From Proteromonas lacertae (Eukaryota > Sar > Bigyra > Opalinata > Proteromonadidae): DNA of 22,647 nucleotides. The translations under genes were made by a program, and so were the position numbers. Position 1 is the first letter of the stretch. Each line of letters begins with the position of its first letter. The stretch lies in NCBI GenBank assembly GCA_002245135.1, contig NGBS01001232.1:1-22647 (forward strand). The letters run 5' to 3'. The notes beneath the pieces are model-generated. The model was not told the origin of the DNA. It saw nothing but the letters and a program-made list of their open reading frames with translations, and did not search any database. Below are positions 9,576 to 20,800 of the stretch, piece after piece.

Positions 9576-12500
9576 ATGGACACTATTCCAAATTTACCCA
9601 TTAGTGTGAATGAGAATGATATAAAGATTGAAGAACTGTCTGATTATGAGAAGTATGCGAAAGAATTAAAAAGTTACTTACCTGATTTACCAAAAGTGGA
9701 TATTATAATAAAGAATTATAGTTATGATGTGAAGAAGATGAACAGAAAACATGATAACATCCCAAATATAATAAGTGGTGCATATTATGAGTTTGTGGAT
9801 GGTTTAGGTTTATCAGGTAAGAAAAGTCAAGTAATTCTTAAAGATATATCTTATCATTTCAAAGCTGGTAGTTCAACATTGGTATAAAACATGGTTTTAA
9901 TACTTTAGATATTTGGTCCTCCTTCTTCAGGAACTACATCGTTGCTAAAGGCATTAGCTGGTTATATTCCATCTAAAAAACACACAGGAAGTGTGAAATG
10001 TGATGGTAAATCAATCGAAGAATTGAACTGGAATAAGTTATGTAGTTTCTGTGGTCAAAATGATATTGAAGTTGGTAATTTGAGTGTGAAAGAAACCTTG
10101 GAATTTGCAATACATTGTTTGAATGGTAGTGGTAATTTATCTAAGAAAGGTCACTTCAAATTAGAATATGATGTTAAAAAGAAATATAAAGTATTAATAG
10201 AAAAATTGGGTTTAAATAGTTGTGAAAACAGCATAATAGGTGATTATACAATTCGAGGTATAAGTGGAGGTGAAAAGAAAAGAGTGAGTTTAGGTGAAAC
10301 ATTGGCTAGTCCAGCTAGAATATTGTTATTAGATAAAATCAGTACAGGTTTAGATAGTGCAGTTACATATGATATATGTAAGATGTTGAATGAATGGAGT
10401 AAAATATTTGAAGGAATATTGGTATGTCACTTATTACAACCAGATCCTGAAGTAATTGGATTATTTGATAATGTGATAATATTGAGTGAAGGTGAGATAA
10501 TTTATGGTGGTAGTTCAAATAGTGAATCAATATTGAATTATTTCAATTCAATAGGATTTGCAATACCAGAAAATAAAGATATTGGTTCATTTTTATCTGA
10601 TATGGGAAAAGAAGAATCAAGATTATTATTTCGAAAAGATGAAAATGTGAAAGTTGATATAAAATCAATGGTTGAGTTATACCATAGAAGTGAATATTAT
10701 GAAAGAATGGAAAAAGAAATGAATGATGAATGCAGTGAGTGGAAAGTAGTTAATAATGATTATAATGATATGATATTTAATCAAAAGTATGCAATGCCTT
10801 TCTTTCAACAGTTCTGTTACTTGTTTAAATATCACTTCAAGAATACTTATCGAAATTATAAAGTAATAAGAGGAAGAATAATGCAACAATTAATCTTTGG
10901 TTTAATAATGGGTTGGATGTTCTTTGGACTTGATAAAAATGATTTTATATCTAAAGTAGGTGGAATAGTAATCTCTTTATCCACAATAGTAAATGCAACC
11001 TTAGGTTTAGTTATAACCTCATTTTTTAATAAACAACCATTGTATAAACAACTGAAACAAGGATATTACTGTAGTAGTGCTTATATATTGAGTTCAGTGA
11101 TAAGCAATTATTTGATTCAGTTTGTAGAATGTTTAATATATGGAACATTAATCTATTCAATGATGGGATTTTCATTTGATAATGGTGGTGAATATTATTT
11201 CATTTATATTTTATCACTATTTCTTGGATATACAACATTTATATCCTGTTATGGTATATTTATATATCTATTTGAAACAATTGGTGGTTTAACAGCATTT
11301 TTACCTGTAATTGGTTTTGCAATATACACATTTAACGGTTTTAATATAACACGAAAGAGTATTCCAATTTGGTTAATTGAATTCTACTATTTCAGTCCAA
11401 TTGCTCATATGACAAAATGTCAATTAATAAATGAATTTACAAGCAACAGATATACAAAAGAAGAATCTGAAATCTATCTTAATGCTTATGATATTCCAAC
11501 AGAAAGAAATGAAATTTGGTATTCATTGATAATAGTATTATGTGAACATATCTTCTTTGTAATATGTCAAATATTAGTAGTTCATTTCTTCCATTATGAT
11601 CCTTATTATCCAAGTAAAACTGTGGATAATGATTCAACGAAAAAGATTGAGAAGATGAGAAGAGATGTAAGTGAAAGAAAGAGTAGTTCATTAGATGATA
11701 GTATAAAGCATGTCGATTTTACATTTGAACATGTGAAATACACAGTAAGAGTGAAAGACCCATCAACAAAAAAGAAAGTAAATAAAGTATTATTAGATGA
11801 TGTAAGTGGATTTGTTCGAAGTCACAGTATGACTGCTTTAATGGGAGCAAGTGGTGCAGGCAAAACAACATTGTTGGATGTATTAGCAAACAGAAAAACA
11901 ATAGGTAAGATAGAAGGAAAATTCTTATTGAATGGAAAAGAATATAACAAAAATGATTTGTGTATGATAAGTGGATATGTAGAACAAGAAGATACATTAC
12001 CTGAAACTGAGACAGTGAAAGAAGCATTAATGTTCAGTGGTAGATTAAGATATCCAGGAAATCCGAAAGATAATGTGATAGTAAAATATGTGAATGAAAT
12101 AATTGAATTATTAGGATTGAGTGAATATGGAGATATGATGATAGGTCGAAAAGAGAATGGTTTAGCAATGGGTATAAGAAAATTGGTGATGGTAGGAATC
12201 GAATTAGCAGCTAATCCCTCAATACTGTTTTTAGATGAACCAACAACTGGATTAGATAGTTCATCTGCTTTATTAGTTTGTCAAATATTACAAAGAATAG
12301 CTGAAAGTGGTCGAAGTATAATCTGTACAATCCATCAGCCATCTTATGAAATATTCAAACTATTTAGTGATGTATTATTATTAGAACGAGGTGGAAAAGT
12401 AGTGTATTGTGGTGGATTAGGTGAAAATGGTTCAAAAGTGGTAGAATATGTAAGTGAGATAGAGAATGTAGCAAAGATTAAAGAAGATGAAAATCCAGCT

Positions 12501-13530
12501 AGTTGGATGTTAGAAGTAACAGGTGCTGGTGTAGATGATAAAAATACAATCAAGTTTGGTGAATATTATATGAAAAGCAAATTGTATGAAGATAATTTGA
12601 ATATAATAAATGAAATAAAGAATTGTGATAAACCATCAGTGAAATCAAAATGTAAATATTCTGTTTCAATATTGAAACAGATATATGAAGTAACGAAAAG
12701 AAATTTCCGAATGAATTGGAGAAAACTTGATTTTAATTTATCCAGAATAAAACAAATTCTAATAGCATTTATTCCAATTGGTATAGTGTATTTTCAATTA
12801 GATAAGAGTAATCAAGGTGGACTTCAAAGTATGTTTAATGGGATGACTTTGAATATGATATCTTGTGGATTGAATTGTATGTTTCCTGTAATAAGTTTTG
12901 TAATTGGTACAAGAATGATATTTTATCGAGAAGATGGAATGAAAACATATCATCCATTTGCTCATTTATTCTCTTTAGTGTTTGTTGAAGCAATATATGC
13001 TTTAGTAATTTGTTTCATATTCAATATAATATTCTATCCGATGGTAGGATTAGATGGTGAAGTAAAGAAGATTTTTACTCATTTTTTAATAACTTATGAG
13101 TTGATATTTTTTAGTTCGTTATGTGGTGAATGGTTATGTTACTTCCTTAAGAATGAAAGTGATGTTTCAGTAGCTGTAAATGCTGGTAGTTGTATAGTAA
13201 TGACATTTTCTGGTTTATTTACTCCTTATGATTCGTTGAAAGCTCCTTGGAAGTGGTTATATTGGGTAAATCCTGAGATGTATGCAATCCAAGCAGTTTC
13301 AATAAATCAATTCCAATGTGATAGTTTTGAAAAAAAACAGAGAATTGTGTCCAACAGTTTCTTATGAGAATAACAACAAAACGACAACGATTCATGAATA
13401 TTTCCTAAAATTCTATGGAATGAGATATGATTTATTATGGAATTATATATTATACGAGTTTATTGCGATTTGTGTAGTGATTGTGTTATTATATGTAAGT
13501 ATATCTCGAATCCGACATTTTGATAGATAA
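9576..13530 (+). CDS. PDR-type ABCG transporter, left copy, frame shifted near the C-terminus
   Basis: A full-size ABC transporter in the reverse order NBD1-TMD1-NBD2-TMD2, typical of pleiotropic drug resistance (ABCG) proteins that export hydrophobic compounds or lipids at membranes. Exon 1 is 9576-9881 (102 codons), then a 27-bp intron (9882-9908) just before the first Walker A. NBD1 has GPPSSGTT (Walker A lysine absent), an intact ISGGEKKR signature, and LLLDK in place of LLLDE. NBD2 has canonical GASGAGKTT and FLDEPTTGLD but a degenerate signature (LAMGIRKL). PDR hallmarks include ENPASWMLEVTGAG and WLYWVNPEMYA. The right copy (17880-21832) is 99+% identical. Here a run of eight A near 13330, against seven in the partner, shifts the frame so it stops at 13365-13367. 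The last ~65 residues, including the final membrane helix, continue in another frame to 13530. Sequencing error in the homopolymer is quite possible. Confidence 0.9.
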
Positions 13531-13654
13531 AGATATAAATAGTATAATAATAATATAATAATAATAATAAATGTAGTTTTTGTTGTTATATAAAAGAATT
13601 TATAAAATGGAAAAATGAATTGATTAATAAATGAAAAAGAGTGAACAAAATTAT
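13531..13654. other. ABCG 3' region with AT microsatellite, upstream of tRNA
   Basis: Short intergenic stretch. It contains an irregular ATA/TAA tract (about 13541-13571) just after the ABCG stop, likely 3' UTR, and then plain AT-rich sequence up to the tRNA. Repeated inverted at 17756-17879. Confidence 0.5.
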
Positions 13655-13727
13655 GGATCTGTGGCGCAATTGGATAGCGCGCGGGACTTCTAATCCCGAG
13701 GTTGGGGGTTCGAGTCCCCCCAGTTCC
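13655..13727 (+). tRNA. tRNA-Arg (anticodon TCT), copy 2
   Basis: Identical in all 73 bases to the copy at 5649-5721: anticodon loop CTTCTAA, full D, anticodon and T stems, and one mismatch in the acceptor stem. It lies between the ABCG 3' end and the EF-hand/CorA gene, whose ATG is only 43 bases downstream. Confidence 0.93.
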
Positions 13728-13730
13728 TAA

Positions 13731-13746
13731 TTTTTGCTTTTTTTTT
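13731..13746 (+). terminator. RNA polymerase III terminator, tRNA copy 2
   Basis: Five T at 13731-13735 followed by GC and a longer T run, directly after the tRNA. The tract then merges into the pyrimidine-rich leader of the EF-hand/CorA gene, so the end of the tRNA unit and the start of the protein gene are packed into about 40 bases. Confidence 0.75.
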
Positions 13747-13770
13747 CTTTTCTTTTTATTCAGTAATACA

Positions 13771-15465
13771 ATGAGTTCGAATGATAGACCATTCGAATTA
13801 ATATTTCCTTCTCGAAAACGAAATGCTGGTGTTCGAAATATCGGTTTATTAGAGAGTTGGAAAGAAGGAAGTGAAAGTGAATATGAAGAAGTTTATAATG
13901 AAGAAACTGATCTTTTAAACATATTTGATACTTATTTTGATTTAACTGAAGAGACTTTTCGAAAAGTATGAGTAAAAATCGATAAATTATTGTTGATATA
14001 GTTATTTTCATCACTTGACCATAATAGAGATGGTAAAATCAGTTATCAAGAGTTTTGCCAATCGTTGGAAGCATTAGAAATAGAAATAACAGATGATGAA
14101 ATGTGGAAGTATATACCTCAAAATAGATTAGCAAAAGGTGAGGAATTAACATTTCAAGAGTTTTCAACTATTATACAAGGTGCAAAAATGGAAAATCTAT
14201 TCAAAACGCAAGTAGTAAGAGATGCTTTGTCGTATATGTTTATTGTAATATATATAGTGGTTGTCAGCCTGCTGAAATATCTAGTATCTGTTATGAAAGA
14301 TCTCATTTAACATCACAAGATCCTGTAAAAGATGTAAAATCATTCTTCACATCACCAATTCCAACTTGGCCTGAAGTACATTGGATTAGAATTAGAAGTA
14401 TTGATAATATATATATATATATAATTAGATATTGAACAATTAACAATGGAAAGATTAGCTGTAAGATATAGATTACATCCTTTAGCTGTAGAAGATACAC
14501 TAACAACAGGAGCAAGACCAAAAGTTGAGCAATATCCATCACATCTGTTTATACTAGTTCCATTAATCTCAGTTAGTGCAGATAATGATGATGATTATGT
14601 ATTTAATGCAAGAAGTAGTTATATATCTGCTCCAACTAGCATGTCTAATGTGAAATTAGGTTTTTCAGGTAGTAATAGTCGAAGATTATCATTAGATGAA
14701 ACTCCAGTGAAAATGCTGGGAATGTCAAGAATGATTACAGATCAAATAGCAATATTTGTATTATCAAAGCCAAAATGTCCAGTGAATACAGTAATAACTG
14801 TACAACATTCAGATTCACAAATATGGAGAAAGATCCAAGAGAAAATAAAGTTAAAATATTCAAAGATAAGAGAAGGAGGTGTAAATTTTCTATTATATTC
14901 TATACTTGATAATTTAGTTGATCAATTGTTACCAATATCAAAATACTATAGAAGAATAATATCAACACTTGAAGATAGAGTAGCAAAAGAGCAATTGAAA
15001 AAAGATGATATTAACCAATTATTTGGTATTAAAAGAGAGTTATCAGATTTCTTAAAACAAATTAGACCTTTTCGTGAGGTATTAAGACATATCATTGAAA
15101 CACAAAATGAGATAGAATATTATAGAGATGTGAATGATCATCTAGAAGAAGTTTTATTAGATTTTCAAGAATATGTTGAGTCATGCAAGGAATTACATGA
15201 ACAATATAACTTGATTAAGGCAAATAAACTGAATGAGGTAATGTATGTGTTGACAGGAGTTACTACTGTTTTTACACCTTTACAATTCTTTACTGGCGTG
15301 TATGGTATGAATTTTGACTTTATGCCTGTATGTTATTTGAATTATATATATTATTAATAGGAACTTCGTTACAAATACTCTTATCCGATCTTTTGGGTTG
15401 TAACAGTAACAATTTTAACAGTCATAGCTACTATATTTATAAAAATAGGAAGAACATTCCATTAA
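13771..15465 (+). CDS. CorA-type magnesium transporter with N-terminal EF-hand
   Basis: Five exons (13771-13965, 14002-14231, 14258-14397, 14429-15327, 15361-15465) join in frame to 522 residues. Introns are 36, 26, 31 and 33 bp with GTAT donors. The N-terminal part has a canonical EF-hand loop, DHNRDGKISYQE (residues 71-82), split from its entering helix by intron 1; a second, degenerate hand may follow. The CorA domain is clear: YRLHPLAVEDTL, RPKVEQYPSHLFILVPL, a long helical region, then TM1 ending in the selectivity motif YGMN (GMN at 481-483) and TM2 (IFWVVTVTILTVIATIFIK), with a basic tail. CorA proteins are pentameric Mg2+ channels; the EF-hand suggests gating by Ca2+ or Mg2+ (inference). 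The start ATG lies just after the tRNA terminator. An in-frame ATG at 13702 lies inside the tRNA and was not used. Truncated copies of its 5' end sit at 5766 and 17640. Confidence 0.88.
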
Positions 15466-15787
15466 AATGTAGATTATATTCGTTTGTTTATTTCGTTTAT
15501 ATTTTATATTAAGTTGTTAATTTCACTACTTAAAAGAATGTACTTGAAGCATATTAGTGTAATTACTAATTTATTGTCTATAAATCAATGATCCATAATA
15601 ACTGCTTTAAAACACATCATGAAGGGAAATTACCTTGCAATTTAATAAAAAAAGGTAGGACAATAGTGATTCAACAAAAAGAATAACTAAACATGTTGTG
15701 TTTTCTTGATTTTCAAATACTACAACCAATATCTAAAAATCATTAATTTTTTTCTTTTTAAAGAATAGATATTCAAATTTAGAATTA
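15466..15787. other. intergenic region between CorA and inositol synthase genes
   Basis: No coding frame or RNA gene is supported in these 322 bases. The CorA 3' UTR should occupy the left part and the promoter of the next gene the right. A T-rich run (about 15746-15762) lies before the start codon, whose context is TTTAGAATTAATG. Nothing else stands out. Confidence 0.5.
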
Positions 15788-17350
15788 ATGGCAACATCCT
15801 TTTCAAATGAAGCAATAGAGATCGACTCAGATGCAGTAAACTACACACCTGATGAGATTACAGCTAAATACAGCTATGATGAGACACAAGTTGTTCGTGA
15901 AGGTGGCAAATTAAAAGTAAAGCCAAAGACCACTCAATACACCTTCAAAACAAACAGAAAAGTGCCAAAGCTTGGTGTTATGTTCATTGGTTGGGGAGGT
16001 AATAATGGAACAACAGTTACAGGAGGAATCATTGCTAATAGAGAAAAAATCTCATGGGAAACAAAGAAAGGAACAAGACATGCTGATTATGTAGGTTCTT
16101 TAACTCAAGCATCAACAGTAAAGATTGGTGTGTCAGGAGCTCAAGAAGTCTACGTCCCATTCAACAGTCTTTTACCAATGGTCAATCCAAACGATATGGT
16201 AGTAGGTGGTTGGGATATTAGTTCAATGAATATCGGTGATGCAATGAAAAGAGCCAGAGTGTATGATATTACCTTCCAAGAGAAAGTCTATCCATTTATG
16301 AAAGATATGATTCCATTACCATCAATCTATTACCCTGATTTCATAGCAGGAAATCAAGCAGACAGAGTAGATAACGTCTTACCAGGTGATGATAAGAAAC
16401 AGCATTTAGAAAAGATTCGTGAAGATATTAGAAATTTTAAGAAGAATAATGGTGTAGATAAAGTGATTGTATTCTGGACAGCCAATACAGAAAGATTCAG
16501 CGAATTACAAGATGGTATTAATGATACAGCTGATAATTTATTAAAAGCAATTGATAGAAGTGAGAGTGAAGTTGCTCCATCCACTGTATTTGCAGTAGCT
16601 GCAATATTAGAAGGATGTTCATTTATCAATGCAAGTCCTCAAAATACATTAGTACCAGGTGTTGTAGAATTAGCAACAAAACATAATACTTTCATTGGAG
16701 GAAGTGACTTAAAGTCTGGACAAACTAAGATGAAGTCTGTAATGGTTGATTATTTAATATCCAGTGGATTAAAGCCAGTAAGTGTATGTAGTTATAACCA
16801 TCTTGGTAATAACGATGGCAAGAATTTATCAGCTCCACAACAATTCAGATCTAAAGAAATTAGTAAATCAACAGTGATTGACGATATGGTTAATAGCAAT
16901 AGAATATTATATAAAGAAGGTGAAAAACCAGATCATATTGTAGTTATTAAATATGTACCATATGTTGGTGATAGTAAAAGAGCTATTGATGAATATACTA
17001 CTGAGATATTTATGGGAGGAATTAATACCATTTCAATGCATAATACGTGTGAAGATTCCTTATTAGCTGCTCCTATAATCTTAGATCTTATTGTTATTAC
17101 TGAATTAATGGAGAGAATAAGTGTAGAATATCCAGGTAGTAGTGGTTTTGAAAGAATGAATTCAGTGTTATCTATCTTAAGTTATTTGACTAAAGCTCCA
17201 GAAGTTCCAAGAGGTACACCAGTTATTAATGCTTTATTCAAACAAAGAGAATGTATTGTTAATATATTAAGAGCATGTCTTGGATTAAAACCTGATAATC
17301 ATATGTTGTTAGAGTATAAATTACAACATCCAGTTGAAGAAAAGAAGTAA
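15788..17350 (+). CDS. INO1: inositol-3-phosphate synthase
   Basis: Converts D-glucose 6-phosphate to 1D-myo-inositol 3-phosphate with NAD as bound cofactor, the committed step of inositol synthesis, in the cytosol. The 520-residue frame has no introns and is full length for the eukaryotic family (about 510-530). Visible family motifs are the NAD-binding GWGGNNGTT (about residues 68-76), [46 protein letters not shown], and [19 protein letters not shown] with FRSKEISKS. Key lysines of the active site are present in the last two. It sits in the spacer of the large inverted duplication and is single copy here. Its codon use is somewhat less AT-biased near the start than its neighbours, as expected for a well-expressed housekeeping gene. 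There is no sign of damage. Confidence 0.96.
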   Translation: MATSFSNEAIEIDSDAVNYTPDEITAKYSYDETQVVREGGKLKVKPKTTQYTFKTNRKVPKLGVMFIGWGGNNGTTVTGGIIANREKISWETKKGTRHADYVGSLTQASTVKIGVSGAQEVYVPFNSLLPMVNPNDMVVGGWDISSMNIGDAMKRARVYDITFQEKVYPFMKDMIPLPSIYYPDFIAGNQADRVDNVLPGDDKKQHLEKIREDIRNFKKNNGVDKVIVFWTANTERFSELQDGINDTADNLLKAIDRSESEVAPSTVFAVAAILEGCSFINASPQNTLVPGVVELATKHNTFIGGSDLKSGQTKMKSVMVDYLISSGLKPVSVCSYNHLGNNDGKNLSAPQQFRSKEISKSTVIDDMVNSNRILYKEGEKPDHIVVIKYVPYVGDSKRAIDEYTTEIFMGGINTISMHNTCEDSLLAAPIILDLIVITELMERISVEYPGSSGFERMNSVLSILSYLTKAPEVPRGTPVINALFKQRECIVNILRACLGLKPDNHMLLEYKLQHPVEEKK

Positions 17351-17436
17351 ATTTTCTTTCATTTTAATGTCCTTTCTTTGATTGCTTATTTTATATATGT
17401 GTGCTTTGTTGTTAATAACAACAATTTATTAAATTC

Positions 17437-17640
17437 TACTCATACTTTTCGAAAAGTCTCTTCAGTTAAATCAAAATAAGTATCAAATATGTTTAAAAGA
17501 TCAGTTTCTTCATTATAAACTTCTTCATATTCACTTTCACTTCCTTCTTTCCAACTCTCTAATAAACCGATATTTCGAACACCAGCATTTCGTTTTCGAG
17601 AAGGAAATATTAATTCGAATGGTCTATCATTCGAACTCAT
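17437..17640 (-). pseudogene. truncated 5' fragment of the EF-hand/CorA gene, right arm
   Basis: Exon 1 (residues 1-65) is intact from ATG 17640. The match to the complete gene ends nine bases into intron 1 (shared GTATGAGTA), then unrelated sequence leads to the 3' end of the inositol synthase gene. This is the inner boundary of the right arm. The base before the leader TAC is C (CAGC), as in the 5.7-kb copy, whereas the intact gene has CAGT. Confidence 0.82.
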
Positions 17641-17674
17641 TGTATTGCTGAATAAAAAGAAAAGAAAAAAAATC

Positions 17675-17679
17675 AAAAA
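17675..17679 (-). terminator. RNA polymerase III terminator, tRNA copy 3
   Basis: Five T on the minus strand four bases past the tRNA 3' end, with a further T run beyond. Same layout as the other two copies, with one base change (GA versus GC) between the runs. Confidence 0.7.
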
Positions 17680-17682
17680 TTA

Positions 17683-17755
17683 GGAACTGGGGGGACTCGA
17701 ACCCCCAACCTCGGGATTAGAAGTCCCGCGCGCTATCCAATTGCGCCACAGATCC
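17683..17755 (-). tRNA. tRNA-Arg (anticodon TCT), copy 3
   Basis: Reverse complement of the 13655-13727 gene with all 73 bases the same, including the acceptor mismatch. Its upstream flank matches copy 2 (shared arm) and not copy 1. Confidence 0.93.
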
Positions 17756-17879
17756 ATAATTTTGTTCACTCTTTTTCATTTATTAATCAATTCATTTTTC
17801 CATTTTATAAATTCTTTTATATAACAACAAAAACTACATTTATTATTATTATTATATTATTATTATACTATTTATATCT

Positions 17880-20800
17880 TTATCTATCAAAATGTCGGAT
17901 TCGAGATATACTTACATATAATAACACAATCACTACACAAATCGCAATAAACTCGTATAATATATAATTCCATAATAAATCATATCTCATTCCATAGAAT
18001 TTTAGGAAATATTCATGAATCGTTGTCGTTTTGTTGTTATTCTCATAAGAAACTGTTGGACACAATTCTCTGTTTTTTTCAAAACTATCACATTGGAATT
18101 GATTTATTGAAACTGCTTGGATTGCATACATCTCAGGATTTACCCAATATAACCACTTCCAAGGAGCTTTCAACGAATCATAAGGAGTAAATAAACCAGA
18201 AAATGTCATTACTATACAACTACCAGCATTTACAGCTACTGAAACATCACTTTCATTCTTAAGGAAGTAACATAACCATTCACCACATAACGAACTAAAA
18301 AATATCAACTCATAAGTTATTAAAAAATGAGTAAAAATCTTCTTTACTTCACCATCTAATCCTACCATCGGATAGAATATTATATTGAATATGAAACAAA
18401 TTACTAAAGCATATATTGCTTCAACAAACACTAAAGAGAATAAATGAGCAAATGGATGATATGTTTTCATTCCATCTTCTCGATAAAATATCATTCTTGT
18501 ACCAATTACAAAACTTATTACAGGAAACATACAATTCAATCCACAAGATATCATATTCAAAGTCATCCCATTAAACATACTTTGAAGTCCACCTTGATTA
18601 CTCTTATCTAATTGAAAATACACTATACCAATTGGAATAAATGCTATTAGAATTTGTTTTATTCTGGATAAATTAAAATCAAGTTTTCTCCAATTCATTC
18701 GGAAATTTCTTTTCGTTACTTCATATATCTGTTTCAATATTGAAACAGAATATTTACATTTTGATTTCACTGATGGTTTATCACAATTCTTTATTTCATT
18801 TATTATATTCAAATTATCTTCATACAATTTGCTTTTCATATAATATTCACCAAACTTGATTGTATTTTTATCATTTACACCAGCACCTGTTACTTCTAAC
18901 ATCCAACTAGCTGGATTTTCATCTTCTTTAATCTTTGCTACATTCTCTATCTCACTTACATATTCTACCACTTTTGAACCATTTTCACCTAATCCACCAC
19001 AATACACTACTTTTCCACCTCGTTCTAATAATAATACATCACTAAATAGTTTGAATATTTCATAAGATGGCTGATGGATTGTACAGATTATACTTCGACC
19101 ACTTTCAGCTATTCTTTGTAATATTTGACAAACTAATAAAGCAGATGAACTATCTAATCCAGTTGTTGGTTCATCTAAAAACAGTATTGAGGGATTAGCT
19201 GCTAATTCGATTCCTACCATCACCAATTTTCTTATACCCATTGCTAAACCATTCTCTTTTCGACCTATCATCATATCTCCATATTCACTCAATCCTAATA
19301 ATTCAATTATTTCATTCACATATTTTACTATCACATTATCTTTCGGATTTCCTGGATATCTTAATCTACCACTGAACATTAATGCTTCTTTCACTGTCTC
19401 AGTTTCAGGTAATGTATCTTCTTGTTCTACATATCCACTTATCATACACAAATCATTTTTGTTATATTCTTTTCCATTCAATAAGAATTTTCCTTCTATC
19501 TTACCTATTGTTTTTCTGTTTGCTAATACATCCAACAATGTTGTTTTGCCTGCACCACTTGCTCCCATTAAAGCAGTCATACTGTGACTTCGAACAAATC
19601 CACTTACATCATCTAATAATACTTTATTTACTTTCTTTTTTGTTGATGGGTCTTTCACTCTTACTGTGTATTTCACATGTTCAAATGTAAAATCGACATG
19701 CTTTATACTATCATCTAATGAACTACTCTTTCTTTCACTTACATCTCTTCTCATCTTCTCAATCTTTTTCGTTGAATCATTATCCACAGTTTTACTTGGA
19801 TAATAAGGATCATAATGGAAGAAATGAACTACTAATATTTGACATATTACAAAGAAGATATGTTCACATAATACTATTATCAATGAATACCAAATTTCAT
19901 TTCTTTCTGTTGGAATATCATAAGCATTAAGATAGATTTCAGATTCTTCTTTTGTATATCTGTTGCTTGTAAATTCATTTATTAATTGACATTTTGTCAT
20001 ATGAGCAATTGGACTGAAATAGTAGAATTCAATTAACCAAATTGGAATACTCTTTCGTGTTATATTAAAACCGTTAAATGTGTATATTGCAAAACCAATT
20101 ACAGGTAAAAATGCTGTTAAACCACCAATTGTTTCAAATAGATATATAAATATACCATAACAGGATATAAATGTTGTATATCCAAGAAATAGTGATAAAA
20201 TATAAATGAAATAATATTCACCACCATTATCAAATGAAAATCCCATCATTGAATAGATTAATGTTCCATATATTAAACATTCTACAAACTGAATCAAATA
20301 ATTGCTTATCACTGAACTCAATATATAAGCACTACTACAGTAATATCCTTGTTTCAGTTGTTTATACAATGGTTGTTTATTAAAAAATGAGGTTATAACT
20401 AAACCTAAGGTTGCATTTACTATTGTGGATAAAGAGATTACTATTCCACCTACTTTAGATATAAAATCATTTTTATCAAGTCCAAAGAACATCCAACCCA
20501 TTATTAAACCAAAGATTAATTGTTGCATTATTCTTCCTCTTATTGCTTTATAATTTCGATAAGTATTCTTGAAGTGATATTTAAACAAGTAACAGAACTG
20601 TTGAAAGAAAGGCATTGCATACTTTTGATTAAATATCATATCATTATAATCATTATTAACTACTTTCCACTCACTGCATTCATCATTCATTTCTTTTTCC
20701 ATTCTTTCATAATATTCACTTCTATGGTATAACTCAACCATTGATTTTATATCAACTTTCACATTTTCATCTTTTCGAAATAATAATCTTGATTCTTCTT

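Larger units (their letters stand above)
8762..13974 (+). repeat. left arm of large inverted duplication
   Basis: This segment matches the reverse complement of 17437-22647 almost base for base. Seen differences include one base in an A-run near 9148 (four versus three), T/G near 9212, one A in the ABCG intron (27 versus 26 bp), two amino-acid changes in the transporter (V/A and D/N), an A-run of 8 versus 7 near 13330, and 2 bp in the kinase. It holds the kinase 5' part, ABCG, tRNA-Arg and EF-hand exon 1. Its true left end cannot be set because the partner arm runs off the window. Confidence 0.92.

Noticed and set aside
9560-9580. Shared TTTAGAAT motif before ABCG and inositol synthase start codons as a spliced-leader site
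   Set aside because: Only two instances in an AT-rich background; no leader sequence or polypyrimidine rule can be supported.
11719-12027. Antisense open frame opposite the ABCG transporter
   Set aside because: It is the shadow of a long AT-biased coding exon, mirrored identically in the right arm, with no family resemblance.
13540-13572. CRISPR-like or satellite array
   Set aside because: It is a short irregular ATA/TAA microsatellite without spacer structure.
13702-13770. In-frame N-terminal extension of the EF-hand/CorA protein
   Set aside because: It would be translated from inside the tRNA gene and its poly-T terminator. The ATG at 13771 is the natural start and is shared by all three copies.
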